A DNA stretch of 9,411 nt from Bacteroidales bacterium (GCA_020853175.1 JADYZK010000486.1:1-9411), one strand, 5' to 3'; shown: positions 1-6,268, counted from the stretch's first letter. Notes: generated from the sequence alone by a model not told the origin. Numbers and translations are program-made.

Positions 1-1020
1 AACCCGGGAGGCAATGTTTTTTCTGAAAGTTCTCATGGCACAAGCGTTCTGAGTACTATCGGAGCTAATGTACCCGGTCAGCTTATAGGCACAGCACCAA
101 AAGCCAGTTTCTGGTTGTTACGCTCAGAAAGTGTTTCTTCTGAACATCTGATTGAAGAGTACAATTGGGTTTCAGCGGCTGAATTTGCTGACAGTGTTGG
201 TGTTGATATCATCAATTCCTCCTTGGGATACATTGATTTTGACTTTCCCCAATGGACGCACACCTATCCTGATATGGATGGAACTACTTGCGTTGCAACA
301 ATTGGTGCTGATATTGCTTCCGATAAAGGAATTTTGGTGGTCAATAGTGCAGGGAACTCGGGGGGCGATTCTTTCTTTCCTTACATTGGCTCACCAGCCG
401 ATGGTTTCAAAGTGTTTTCAATTGGCGCTGTTGATGGCACGGGCGCACGTGCCTCCTTTAGTTCTATTGGACCTACTTACGACGGACGGATAAAACCCGA
501 TGTGATGGCAATGGGACAAGGAACAGCCTTGGCCAATGGCAACAACAACTTCACCTATGGAAATGGAACATCATTTTCATCGCCTGTTATGGCAGGAATG
601 ACGGCTTGTTTGTGGCAATCGAATCCCAACTTCACAAATACCTCTATTAGAGAAGCCATCAAAATGAGTGGGAGCAATGCCACGCAACCCAACTCCACTT
701 TTGGATACGGAATTCCTGATTTTTACCAAGCCAACTCCTTTTTAACTTCCATTGATACTGGAGAACAAAGAGAAACCAATTTGCTGAAGGTTGCGCCAAA
801 TCCTTTCCAAACAGTGGAACGTATTCAGGTTTTTAGTCAGAAGCCTTGTTTGGTGCGCATCTTCAACTCCAATGCTCGACTGGTTGGTGAAATTGCTGTT
901 GCAAACTACCAAACCAATGCTTTGCGTCAAGTACTTAACAATCTTAAAGCAGGATTTTACACCCTTTCGATAAATACCGACGACGAGGTACAAATTCAGA
1001 AACTTATCAAAATAAATTGA
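1..1020 (+). CDS. S8 (subtilisin-like) serine peptidase with T9SS C-terminal sorting domain, 5'-truncated
   Basis: The reading frame is open from the first base, so the start lies outside the window; 339 residues are visible. The catalytic His is residue 12, in SSHGTS. The oxyanion Asn is N119, in NSAGNSG. The nucleophile is S191, in NGTSFSSPVMAG. The catalytic Asp and any signal peptide must lie upstream. After the peptidase domain (to about residue 242), residues 263-339 look like a type A T9SS sorting domain: an APNPF motif near the start, beta-rich spacing, then LKAGFYTL and a final QKLIKIN. In known T9SS substrates this domain directs outer-membrane export and is then removed. The protein is therefore probably a secreted or cell-surface protease. 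Its substrate cannot be told from sequence. The gene ends at a TGA and is followed by a bidirectional hairpin. The family call is firm; the sorting-domain call is strong but rests on motif reading alone. Confidence 0.93.
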   Translation, partial: NPGGNVFSESSHGTSVLSTIGANVPGQLIGTAPKASFWLLRSESVSSEHLIEEYNWVSAAEFADSVGVDIINSSLGYIDFDFPQWTHTYPDMDGTTCVATIGADIASDKGILVVNSAGNSGGDSFFPYIGSPADGFKVFSIGAVDGTGARASFSSIGPTYDGRIKPDVMAMGQGTALANGNNNFTYGNGTSFSSPVMAGMTACLWQSNPNFTNTSIREAIKMSGSNATQPNSTFGYGIPDFYQANSFLTSIDTGEQRETNLLKVAPNPFQTVERIQVFSQKPCLVRIFNSNARLVGEIAVANYQTNALRQVLNNLKAGFYTLSINTDDEVQIQKLIKIN

Positions 1021-1060
1021 TAGTCGAAAAATTGATTTGAACAACTATTTGTAAAGAAAA

Positions 1061-1089
1061 AAGAATGGCTACTGAATGTAGCCATTTTT
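1061..1089. terminator. Bidirectional intrinsic terminator between peptidase and response regulator
   Basis: The arms AATGGCTAC (1064-1072) and GTAGCCATT (1078-1086) pair perfectly around the loop TGAAT. A T-run follows on the plus strand, and an A-run (1057-1062) precedes the stem, giving a T-run for the minus strand. The hairpin can serve both converging genes. The TAG stop of the minus-strand gene (1069-1071) lies inside the stem. Confidence 0.85.
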
Positions 1090-1713
1090 TATTGCGAACC
1101 GAATTAAGCCTGCAATATTGTTGATTTCAAGTTTCTTCATCAAATTGGTGCGGTGGGTGTCAACTGTTCGGTGGCTGATAAATAACTGATCTCCAATCTC
1201 TTTGTTTGAAAGACCTGAAGCAATAAGTTTAAGAATCTCTATTTCGCGGTCGGTTAACATATAGGCAACATTGCCCTCGCTTGTGGAGCCTTTTTCCATC
1301 TTTTCGGCACCTAACAAGTTCAAGGTGAGCGCTGAAGAAAAATAGACCCCGCCTTCATGCACCCTTTTAATGGCAAGAAGAAGCTCTTCCTTGTCGGAAT
1401 TTTTAAAAAGATAACCTTTGGCACCTGAATCGGTCATTTTTTTAACTAAAGCCCGCTCTTCATGCATGGTAAGGATGATTACTTTACAACTTTTGTTGCT
1501 GTTTTTTATCGCCTGCATGGTTTCAATGCCGTTCATCACCGGCATATCTATGTCCATGAGCACAACATCGGTATCGAGAATTTCAAGTAAACGTAGTAAC
1601 TCACGGCCATTGTTGGCAGTTGCAATCACCTTAACCCCTTCACTGTTGTCGAGGATAGATTTTAAACCGTCAATTACCATCTGATGGTCGTCTGTAATGA
1701 TGATTTTGATCAT
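1069..1713 (-). CDS. Two-component response regulator, NarL/FixJ type (REC + LuxR HTH)
   Basis: The protein has 214 residues, the usual length for this family. The receiver domain spans about residues 1-120. Visible residues are the acidic pair D8/D9, phospho-acceptor D54 (in LMDIDMP), T82 (in VIILTMH) and K104 (in YLFKN). A LuxR-type helix-turn-helix covers about 152-212, starting LTDREIEILKLIASG and including the recognition part ISHRTVDTHR. It probably binds DNA when phosphorylated at D54 by the kinase encoded just upstream. The kinase stop codon is three bases before this ATG, so the two genes are almost certainly co-transcribed and perhaps translationally coupled. No separate promoter was seen. 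All key phosphorelay residues are present. Target genes cannot be inferred; nothing in the window clearly links it to the peptidase or the XRE gene. Confidence 0.96.
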   Translation of the reverse strand: MIKIIITDDHQMVIDGLKSILDNSEGVKVIATANNGRELLRLLEILDTDVVLMDIDMPVMNGIETMQAIKNSNKSCKVIILTMHEERALVKKMTDSGAKGYLFKNSDKEELLLAIKRVHEGGVYFSSALTLNLLGAEKMEKGSTSEGNVAYMLTDREIEILKLIASGLSNKEIGDQLFISHRTVDTHRTNLMKKLEINNIAGLIRFAIKNGYIQ

Positions 1714-1716
1714 AGA

Positions 1717-3513
1717 CTATTTATCAATTGGAATGCGAATGGTTGCTAATGTTCCACTTTCAGGACTGGGACTGAGATTAAACTCACCTTGAATGGTTTC
1801 TACCCGACTTGTAATGTTCATCAAGCCAATGCCTGATTTTTCTATCTTATTCATTTCAAATCCTTTACCATTATCTTCTACCAAAAGAACAAGATATTTC
1901 CCGTTTTTAAAAAGTTGTACGCTCACGCGATTGGCTCCACTGTGTTTGATGATGTTGTTGACCAACTCCTGACTGATGCGGTACAATCCTATTTCAACAC
2001 CTTCTTTAAACCGATTGGAAATTCCATAGTGCTCAAATTCATATTGAATGGGTGAGAAACGGAATGATTTTTCAAGCATATCACTGAGGGCCGGAATCAG
2101 TCCATCCTCTTGCAAAATTCGCGGCATCATTTGATGGGAAAGGGTACGAACCTCTTGTATGGTATGATCAACAACAGCAGTTAAATCACTGATTTTAATT
2201 TGGTTTTCTTCATTTAATTCACTGTTTACTTTAAAAGCGTTTAAACCTAAGCGCACACCCGTTAAACTTTGTCCAACTCCATCATGAAGGTCTTTTGCAA
2301 TGCGTTTACGTTCCTGTTCTTGGGCTTCAACCACAGCCCTCAAATGGTTTTCTTTTTGTGCCAGCATACGCGCATTGAAGAGCTGCAACTGTTTGTTTTG
2401 ATAGCGTTTGTAGAGGTAAAAGATAATGATACTACCCAAAATAATAAGGCTGATGTAAGCAAACCTTTCAGCTTTATGTTGTTGAATTTCAATCTCTTTA
2501 ATCAATCTTTCTTGTTTGAGTAAGGTAATTTCTTTGTCTTTTGTGGATGCTTCAAACCGTGCCTCAGCTTCGGCAAGTTGTTTTTGCTTCGTTTCATTGT
2601 AAAGCGAATCTTGGTAAACGGCGGCTTTCTGGTAATTGAAGTAGGCGTTGCGAAAATCTTGCTTCATTTCGTACATGTTTGATTTGCTCGCGTAGATACT
2701 GTATAGCATTTGGTTGGCTTTCATCTCACTAGCAATGGCCTCAGCCTGAGCATAATAATAAGCGGCACTGTCCCATTCTTTGGTGCCAACCATGGTGTTA
2801 GCGATGTTCATGATGGAATAAACCGATCCAATGATATCCTTCGTTTTTTTGTCAATGCGAAGGGTTTCTTGAAAGTAGTTTCGAGCCGTAACCTCATCGC
2901 CCTTTTTGGCATAAATTTCACCCAAATTGTTCAAAGCGATGGCTTGCGCGTCTAAGATGTCAAACTCTAAAGCCTTGTTATACGCCCTTTTATAATAATC
3001 TATCGCATCTGGCGTGTTCTCTTTGGCTTCATGTATCGTCCCTATGTTGCTCAACGTCATCACTACACCTCTTTTAAATCCCAATTCGGTAGCCAACGCA
3101 TTGGCCATGAGATAGGATTCCAAAGCTTTGTCGTAATCTTTGATGGTTTTGTAAATGATGCCAATGTCGTTGTAATTGGAAGCCAGTGACTGTTTGTCAT
3201 CTAACTCAGTGTTGATCTCCAATGATTTATGATGAAATTCCAATGCAGTCGAAAACTCACCTTTGTTTTTATAAATCACCCCGGCCATACTGTATGCTTT
3301 TGAAAGCTCAACGGTTTGATGAAGCCGTTTGCTGATCTCAATAGACAATTCAACGGCAGGCAAACAAACTTCAGGTGCACTCCGATAATTTTTCAGCACA
3401 AAATTGTTGAGCAAAAAGGCTTTGTTGCTATCGGCAGATTGCTCTAATTGCAGCAAAATACTATCAGGCAACGACTCGCTTTGTAAGCGGGGAGTGATCG
3501 TAAAAATGATCAA
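1717..3513 (-). CDS. TPR-containing sensor histidine kinase (HisKA_3/HATPase), N-terminus interrupted
   Basis: The intact frame gives 598 residues if read from a TTG. About six TPR units lie at 73-106, 113-146, 152-186, 192-226, 232-266 and 272-306. A charged coiled coil (about 305-350), one membrane segment (351-368, FAYISLIILGSIIIFYLY) and a HisKA_3 dimerisation helix follow. The phospho-acceptor is H410, in AKDLHDGVGQ. The HATPase_c domain shows the N-box NNIIKH (N520), DNGKGF (547-552) and GIGLMNI (561-567). This order is common for Bacteroidota TPR kinases, where TPRs are normally exported and sense periplasmic signals. Export needs a signal peptide. The frame continues upstream to an ATG at 3537 that would supply one, but a TGA at 3514-3516 breaks it. 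From the TTG the product would lack a positively charged signal peptide. It may be a sequencing error, a damaged gene, or a cytosolic variant. Catalytic residues are intact. It pairs with the adjacent regulator. Confidence 0.9.
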   Translation of the reverse strand: MIIFTITPRLQSESLPDSILLQLEQSADSNKAFLLNNFVLKNYRSAPEVCLPAVELSIEISKRLHQTVELSKAYSMAGVIYKNKGEFSTALEFHHKSLEINTELDDKQSLASNYNDIGIIYKTIKDYDKALESYLMANALATELGFKRGVVMTLSNIGTIHEAKENTPDAIDYYKRAYNKALEFDILDAQAIALNNLGEIYAKKGDEVTARNYFQETLRIDKKTKDIIGSVYSIMNIANTMVGTKEWDSAAYYYAQAEAIASEMKANQMLYSIYASKSNMYEMKQDFRNAYFNYQKAAVYQDSLYNETKQKQLAEAEARFEASTKDKEITLLKQERLIKEIEIQQHKAERFAYISLIILGSIIIFYLYKRYQNKQLQLFNARMLAQKENHLRAVVEAQEQERKRIAKDLHDGVGQSLTGVRLGLNAFKVNSELNEENQIKISDLTAVVDHTIQEVRTLSHQMMPRILQEDGLIPALSDMLEKSFRFSPIQYEFEHYGISNRFKEGVEIGLYRISQELVNNIIKHSGANRVSVQLFKNGKYLVLLVEDNGKGFEMNKIEKSGIGLMNITSRVETIQGEFNLSPSPESGTLATIRIPIDK

Positions 3514-3537
3514 TCAGAAAATCAAAATGTAGCGCAT
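3514..3537 (-). other. Upstream in-frame fragment: probable true start and n-region of the kinase signal peptide, ending in TGA
   Basis: The minus strand reads ATG then six codons (M-R-Y-I-L-I-F) and TGA, exactly in frame with the kinase frame that follows. Joined across the stop, these residues and the next twelve (LIIFTITPRLQS) form a textbook signal peptide: a basic Arg, a hydrophobic core and a small residue before the mature TPR part. The putative promoter at 3555-3562 sits just upstream of this ATG. I infer that the original start was here. Confidence 0.7.
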
Positions 3538-3554
3538 GAGGCTATTGTTTTGTT

Positions 3555-3562
3555 CAAAAATA
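3555..3562 (-). promoter_or_regulatory. Putative Bacteroidota promoter (-7 box) for the kinase/regulator operon
   Basis: On the minus strand the sequence is TATTTTTG, fitting TAnnTTTG. A TTTC lies 21 nt upstream as a possible -33 element. Transcription would begin near 3548, about ten bases before the ATG at 3537. This is consensus matching only, in AT-rich DNA where chance matches occur. Confidence 0.45.
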
Positions 3563-3659
3563 CAACCTTTCCTTGTGGATAATGAAAGCTTATTAAAAAA
3601 GAATCAAAAATTTCCGAAAATAGATGAAGAATACAAATGTTATTCTATATACAAATGGA

Positions 3660-3674
3660 ATTAACATTGTTAAT
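3660..3674. repeat. Perfect dyad ATTAAC-ATT-GTTAAT
   Basis: Two 6-bp arms pair perfectly around a 3-bp centre. It could be a binding site, but its AT-richness makes chance occurrence plausible. Confidence 0.45.
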
Positions 3675-3765
3675 CAAAACAAATAATGTCATTGATTTAC
3701 AGCACTATAAAAATAATTATACATTTGTAAACTTGCAAATTAATTACTTTTATCTAAGTCAATAT

Positions 3766-3780
3766 ATTACTGAATGTAAT
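3766..3780. repeat. Perfect dyad ATTAC-TGAAT-GTAAT
   Basis: Five-bp arms around a 5-bp centre. The right part, GAATGTAA, recurs at 4034-4041 in the element just upstream of the XRE promoter, suggesting a shared binding motif of the form TTAC-N4/5-GTAA. Confidence 0.5.
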
Positions 3781-3822
3781 AAACATAAAATGGACGATAA
3801 AAACTAATAAAGATGTTTATTA
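3777..3822. repeat. 10-bp inverted repeat TAATAAACAT / ATGTTTATTA
   Basis: The arms at 3777-3786 and 3813-3822 are perfect reverse complements, separated by 26 bp. A competing local hairpin exists within the right side: TAATAAA (3805-3811), loop GATG, TTTATTA (3816-3822). It has no GC-rich stem, so it is not a convincing terminator. Confidence 0.5.
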
Positions 3823-3983
3823 TCAGTGATTTAAATAGGTTTATATCAACTGTACATTCACTTTAAATAACTATTTTGCTCTTAAATTTACGATGATTAA
3901 AATTTTATTTAAATATCTATTATACAATGTTTTATATATTACATATAAAGTGTATATTTAATAAAATTTTAAGTTTCGATACA

Positions 3984-4045
3984 TTACAAATGTAAACTTC
4001 ATAAAATAACATAAGTAAATTTGTAATAGTTACGAATGTAAACTT
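3984..4045. promoter_or_regulatory. Tandem operator-like elements upstream of the XRE regulator
   Basis: Two near-identical 16-bp elements, TTACAAATGTAAACTT (3984-3999) and TTACGAATGTAAACTT (4030-4045), differ at one base and start 46 bp apart. Each contains the dyad TTAC-N4-GTAA. The second lies immediately upstream of the putative -7 box, where a bound protein would block or aid polymerase. The left one is also part of a larger dyad: AAGTTT at 3971-3976 against AAACTT at 3994-3999. Autoregulation by the adjacent HTH protein is an inference. Confidence 0.6.
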
Positions 4046-4051
4046 TTGTTG

Positions 4052-4059
4052 TATATTTG
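4052..4059 (+). promoter_or_regulatory. Putative -7 box (TATATTTG) of the XRE gene
   Basis: This is an exact match to TAnnTTTG. The best -33 candidate is TTAC at 4030-4033, 18 nt upstream, a weak match that overlaps the operator-like element. Transcription would begin near 4066, leaving a leader of about 40 nt before the ATG at 4108. Confidence 0.55.
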
Positions 4060-4107
4060 TGTCCGGAAATGAGTAGGTTCTAAAGTAAAAAGATAACATA
4101 TCGCACA

Positions 4108-4647
4108 ATGGAAATGAAAGACCGCATCATTCAGGTGATGAAAATTAAATCGCTCAATGCAGCTGAGCTTGCCGATTTGATGGACATTAAGCGTCCAAGC
4201 CTATCGCATATTATGACGGGTCGCAACAACCCGAGTTTGGATTTCATTACCCGCCTCAAAGAAACCTTTCCTGAAATAAGCTTAGATTGGCTTTTGTTCG
4301 GTAAAGGTGCCATTACAATTTCAAACGAGCAAAGGCCTGCTTCGGCTTCAGTTCCAAAAATGGTTCAACCAAAGTTATTTGACGATAGGATCGAAAACAA
4401 TGAAACCTCAACAGTTTTAGAGCAGGGCCTTCACGACCAAAAACAAACCTTGGAGGAAAAGGAGAAAACTTTTCAACAGTCCATCCACCACGATGAATCT
4501 ATTTTTCCGATAGAGGGACAAAAAAAAGAAGTCCCTGCACCAGCGGAGCAGAGACTTCATTTATCTCAAGGTCAAAAGCGACCGGTAAAAATGTTGATCA
4601 TCTATGACGATGACAGCTTTATGCAATATACCTATCAGCGCGATTAA
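4108..4647 (+). CDS. Small XRE/HTH_3-type transcriptional regulator
   Basis: The protein has 179 residues. Residues about 3-66 form a Cro/CI-like helix-turn-helix: IIQVMKIKSLNAAELADLM, then the recognition helix region IKRPSLSHIMTGRNNPSLDF, then LDWLLFGKG, a common end of this domain in Bacteroidota. Residues about 72-158 are a polar, low-complexity linker rich in Q, E and K with no recognisable domain. The last stretch (from about 159) is KRPVKMLIIYDDDSFMQYTY; from memory, many Bacteroidota HTH proteins end in a similar hydrophobic FYxDxxF-like tail, probably for oligomerisation. No catalytic residues or membrane segments were seen. The start at 4108 follows a promoter-like box; an in-frame ATG two codons later (4114) is an alternative. 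Nearby dyads suggest autoregulation. Its targets are unknown. A phage or toxin-antitoxin origin is not supported by the neighbours. Confidence 0.9.
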   Translation: MEMKDRIIQVMKIKSLNAAELADLMDIKRPSLSHIMTGRNNPSLDFITRLKETFPEISLDWLLFGKGAITISNEQRPASASVPKMVQPKLFDDRIENNETSTVLEQGLHDQKQTLEEKEKTFQQSIHHDESIFPIEGQKKEVPAPAEQRLHLSQGQKRPVKMLIIYDDDSFMQYTYQRD

Positions 4648-5063
4648 AACTGTTCGCTGCAGCTAAAGAAGAAATTAGCTTCTGTCCGGGCGTTTTCGTC
4701 GCTATCTGAACCATGTACTGCGTTGGCCTCCAGTGATGTACCAAATAATTTACGGATAGAACCTTCTTTTGCTTCGGCAGGATTGGTGGCACCAATAAAG
4801 TCGCGATAAGCTTGTACAGCATTCTCATTTTCAAGCACTGCTGCCACAATTGGACCCGAACTCATCGAAGCTACTAAGCTTCCGAAGAAAGGACGAGCAC
4901 TGTGTACAGCGTAAAAAGCCTCAGCCTGTTCTTTGCTCATTCTGAGCATTTTAACAGCTTTAATTCTGAAACCGCCTTCAGCAATTTTTGCCATGATAGC
5001 ACCAATATGACCATTGGCCACAGCGCCTGGTTTGATCATTGTAAATGTAATATTTCCGCTCAT
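4644..5063 (-). CDS. ndk: Nucleoside diphosphate kinase
   Basis: This cytoplasmic enzyme moves the gamma-phosphate from ATP to nucleoside diphosphates through a phospho-histidine, balancing (d)NTP pools. The 139 residues match the short bacterial Ndk length. Visible family features are K11 in MIKPGAV, the ARPFF segment with its preceding YxxH at 51-54, R87 in YRDFIGATNP, and the active-site N114-A-V-H117-G-S-D, where H117 is the phosphorylated His. The GTIRADFG segment reads GSIRKLFG here, an acceptable variation. The start ATG is followed by the expected SGNITFTMIKPG, and a promoter-like box lies about 25 bp upstream. It converges on the XRE gene with a 4-bp overlap of stop codons and diverges from the phosphoesterase gene. 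Function is certain from the motifs. Confidence 0.97.
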   Translation of the reverse strand: MSGNITFTMIKPGAVANGHIGAIMAKIAEGGFRIKAVKMLRMSKEQAEAFYAVHSARPFFGSLVASMSSGPIVAAVLENENAVQAYRDFIGATNPAEAKEGSIRKLFGTSLEANAVHGSDSDENARTEANFFFSCSEQF

Positions 5064-5085
5064 TTTTCTGTTTTTAATGAAGCGG

Positions 5086-5093
5086 CAAAATTA
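5086..5093 (-). promoter_or_regulatory. Putative -7 box (TAATTTTG) of ndk
   Basis: The minus strand reads TAATTTTG, matching TAnnTTTG, with TTGG 17 nt upstream (5111-5114) as a possible -33. Predicted transcription starts near 5079, about 15 bases before the ndk ATG. Confidence 0.5.
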
Positions 5094-5140
5094 GAACATT
5101 TTTTAAAGCTCCAACTCAACCCATAATTCACTGACCGCAT

Positions 5141-5163
5141 TTTAGGTGTTTTTAACACTTAAA
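5141..5163. repeat. Dyad between the divergent ndk and phosphoesterase promoters
   Basis: The left arm TTTAGGTGTT (5141-5150) and right arm AACACTTAAA (5154-5163) pair over 10 bp with one G-T wobble, around a TTT centre. No gene runs into it, so a terminator role is unlikely. A protein-binding site acting on one or both divergent promoters is the simplest reading. Confidence 0.5.
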
Positions 5164-5216
5164 GCAATGAAAAGCAGGCTTTAAACACAATAAATAGTTT
5201 CAATGAATGTTTGTAT

Positions 5217-5224
5217 TAACTTTG
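5217..5224 (+). promoter_or_regulatory. Putative -7 box (TAACTTTG) of the phosphoesterase-gldI operon
   Basis: This is an exact TAnnTTTG match. The spacing to a -33 element is poor (TTTC at 5198-5201, 15 nt). If used, transcription starts near 5231. That rules out the ATG at 5207 and supports the one at 5243. Confidence 0.45.
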
Positions 5225-5242
5225 CAAAAAAATATTTATCAC

Positions 5243-6268
5243 ATGATATTTGATGAAATCCATCAATCCTTTCAAGAAATTTTTACTAAAACGACACAAA
5301 CAGTCCTCGTTGTTCATAGCAACCCCGATGGCGATGCCTTAGGCTCCGCCCTGGCACTTTCAGCAGTTTTAAATGGGAAAGGCCATCCAACGCAAGTTGT
5401 GATTCCCAATATGTATCCAAGTTTTTTGGCTTGGATGCCTCATCTTGAAGAAGCCATTGTGTTTGAAGGCAACGCACCCGAAGCACGAAAAGCATTACAG
5501 GGAGCTGAACTGGTTTTTTGTCTTGATTTTAATCACTTTAAACGGGCTGGAACTTTGCACAGCGATTTGGAAAAGCTGCAAGTACCGGTTGCAATGATTG
5601 ATCATCACGTTGAGCCTAATATTGAGGCTTTTACTTATGTTTACTCTGATATAAAAGTGTCGAGTACAGCCGAGTTGGTGTATTCATTTATAAAAGGAAT
5701 GAACTGGCTTGATGCTATAAATGAAGAGGTTGCATCGTGCTTATATGTTGGCATTATGACCGATACCGGCTCGTTCAGCTATGCCTTGAAGAACCCCAAT
5801 ACCTTTCATATTGTGGCCGAACTGGTGAACAAAGGCATTGACGCAGAAAGATTGCATCGCATGGTGTATGATACTTTTTCTGAACACCGACTTCGTCTTC
5901 TTGGTCATGCCATCAGCAATAAAATGATGATACTAGACTCCTGTAAAGCTGCTATTATCACTCTCACTTTGAATGATTTAAATGATTTTAATTTTCAAAT
6001 TGGAGACACCGAAGGAATAGTGAATGTTCCTTTGAGCATGGAAGCCATCAATTTTGCCGTTCTCATTACTGAAAAAAAAGATCAAGTGAGGCTTTCGTTT
6101 CGATCGAAAGGAAGCTTTTCGGTGAACGATTTTGCCAGAAAACACTTTGAAGGAGGAGGCCATTTTAATGCGGCAGGTGGAAGCTCGGCCTTAAACCTTA
6201 AAGACACAATTTCAAAATTGTTGAAAACGATTCAAGAACATTGCGAGGAGCTCAACTACACCTATTAA
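5243..6268 (+). CDS. DHH/DHHA1 family phosphoesterase (NrnA-like oligoribonuclease / pAp phosphatase)
   Basis: The protein has 341 residues from this ATG. An in-frame ATG at 5207 would add twelve residues, but it lies upstream of the predicted transcription start and adds nothing conserved. Domain 1 (DHH) shows HSNPDGDALGS (H25, D29, D31), CLDFNH (D95, H98), the signature IDHHVEP (D120-H121-H122) and MTDTGSF (D174): all metal-binding motifs. Domain 2 (DHHA1, about 230-335) ends with EGGGHFNAAGG (303-313), which binds the substrate. Relatives such as NrnA degrade nanoRNAs to mononucleotides and remove the 3' phosphate of pAp; some members act on cyclic dinucleotide products. Which substrate applies here is not visible. 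It is cytosolic, with no signal peptide. One base separates its stop from gldI, indicating an operon, although the functional link to envelope lipoproteins is unclear. Confidence 0.93.
   Translation: MIFDEIHQSFQEIFTKTTQTVLVVHSNPDGDALGSALALSAVLNGKGHPTQVVIPNMYPSFLAWMPHLEEAIVFEGNAPEARKALQGAELVFCLDFNHFKRAGTLHSDLEKLQVPVAMIDHHVEPNIEAFTYVYSDIKVSSTAELVYSFIKGMNWLDAINEEVASCLYVGIMTDTGSFSYALKNPNTFHIVAELVNKGIDAERLHRMVYDTFSEHRLRLLGHAISNKMMILDSCKAAIITLTLNDLNDFNFQIGDTEGIVNVPLSMEAINFAVLITEKKDQVRLSFRSKGSFSVNDFARKHFEGGGHFNAAGGSSALNLKDTISKLLKTIQEHCEELNYTY

Larger units (their letters stand above)
3538..4107. other. AT-rich gene-free spacer with multiple short dyads
   Basis: About 570 bp between the divergent kinase operon and XRE gene. 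No plausible coding frame was found; the only small ATG frame noticed is five codons at 3790. It contains several inverted repeats (3660-3674, 3723-3740, 3766-3780, 3777-3822, 3984-3995, 4030-4041) and three copies of GTAAACTT (3727, 3992, 4038). The likely role is regulatory, with promoters at both ends. Confidence 0.7.

Noticed and set aside
115..117. TTG as the start of a 301-residue peptidase
   Set aside because: The catalytic His motif lies upstream in the same frame (residue 12), so the gene is simply cut by the window edge.
742..1044. Minus-strand 100-codon frame antisense to the T9SS sorting domain
   Set aside because: The plus strand codes a recognisable sorting domain. The antisense frame has no recognisable motif and would cross the 3' end of the peptidase gene.
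1069..3513. Hybrid kinase-regulator as one protein
   Set aside because: The kinase frame ends at a TAG and a separate ATG begins three bases later; there are two genes, as usual for this family.
3514..3516. Genetic code reassignment with TGA read as Trp
   Set aside because: The peptidase gene ends at a TGA (1018-1020) in the right place and Trp is coded by TGG throughout, including conserved FKBP Trp residues. One TGA in one gene does not support reassignment.
3660..4045. Repeats in the spacer as a CRISPR array or phage attachment site
   Set aside because: The repeats are only 8-16 bp, irregularly spaced and AT-rich. No cas gene, integrase or tRNA is nearby.
6245..6250. GAGGAG as ribosome binding site of gldI
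   Set aside because: It is 19 bases from the ATG, too far for a normal Shine-Dalgarno site, and it is explained as coding sequence of the preceding gene.
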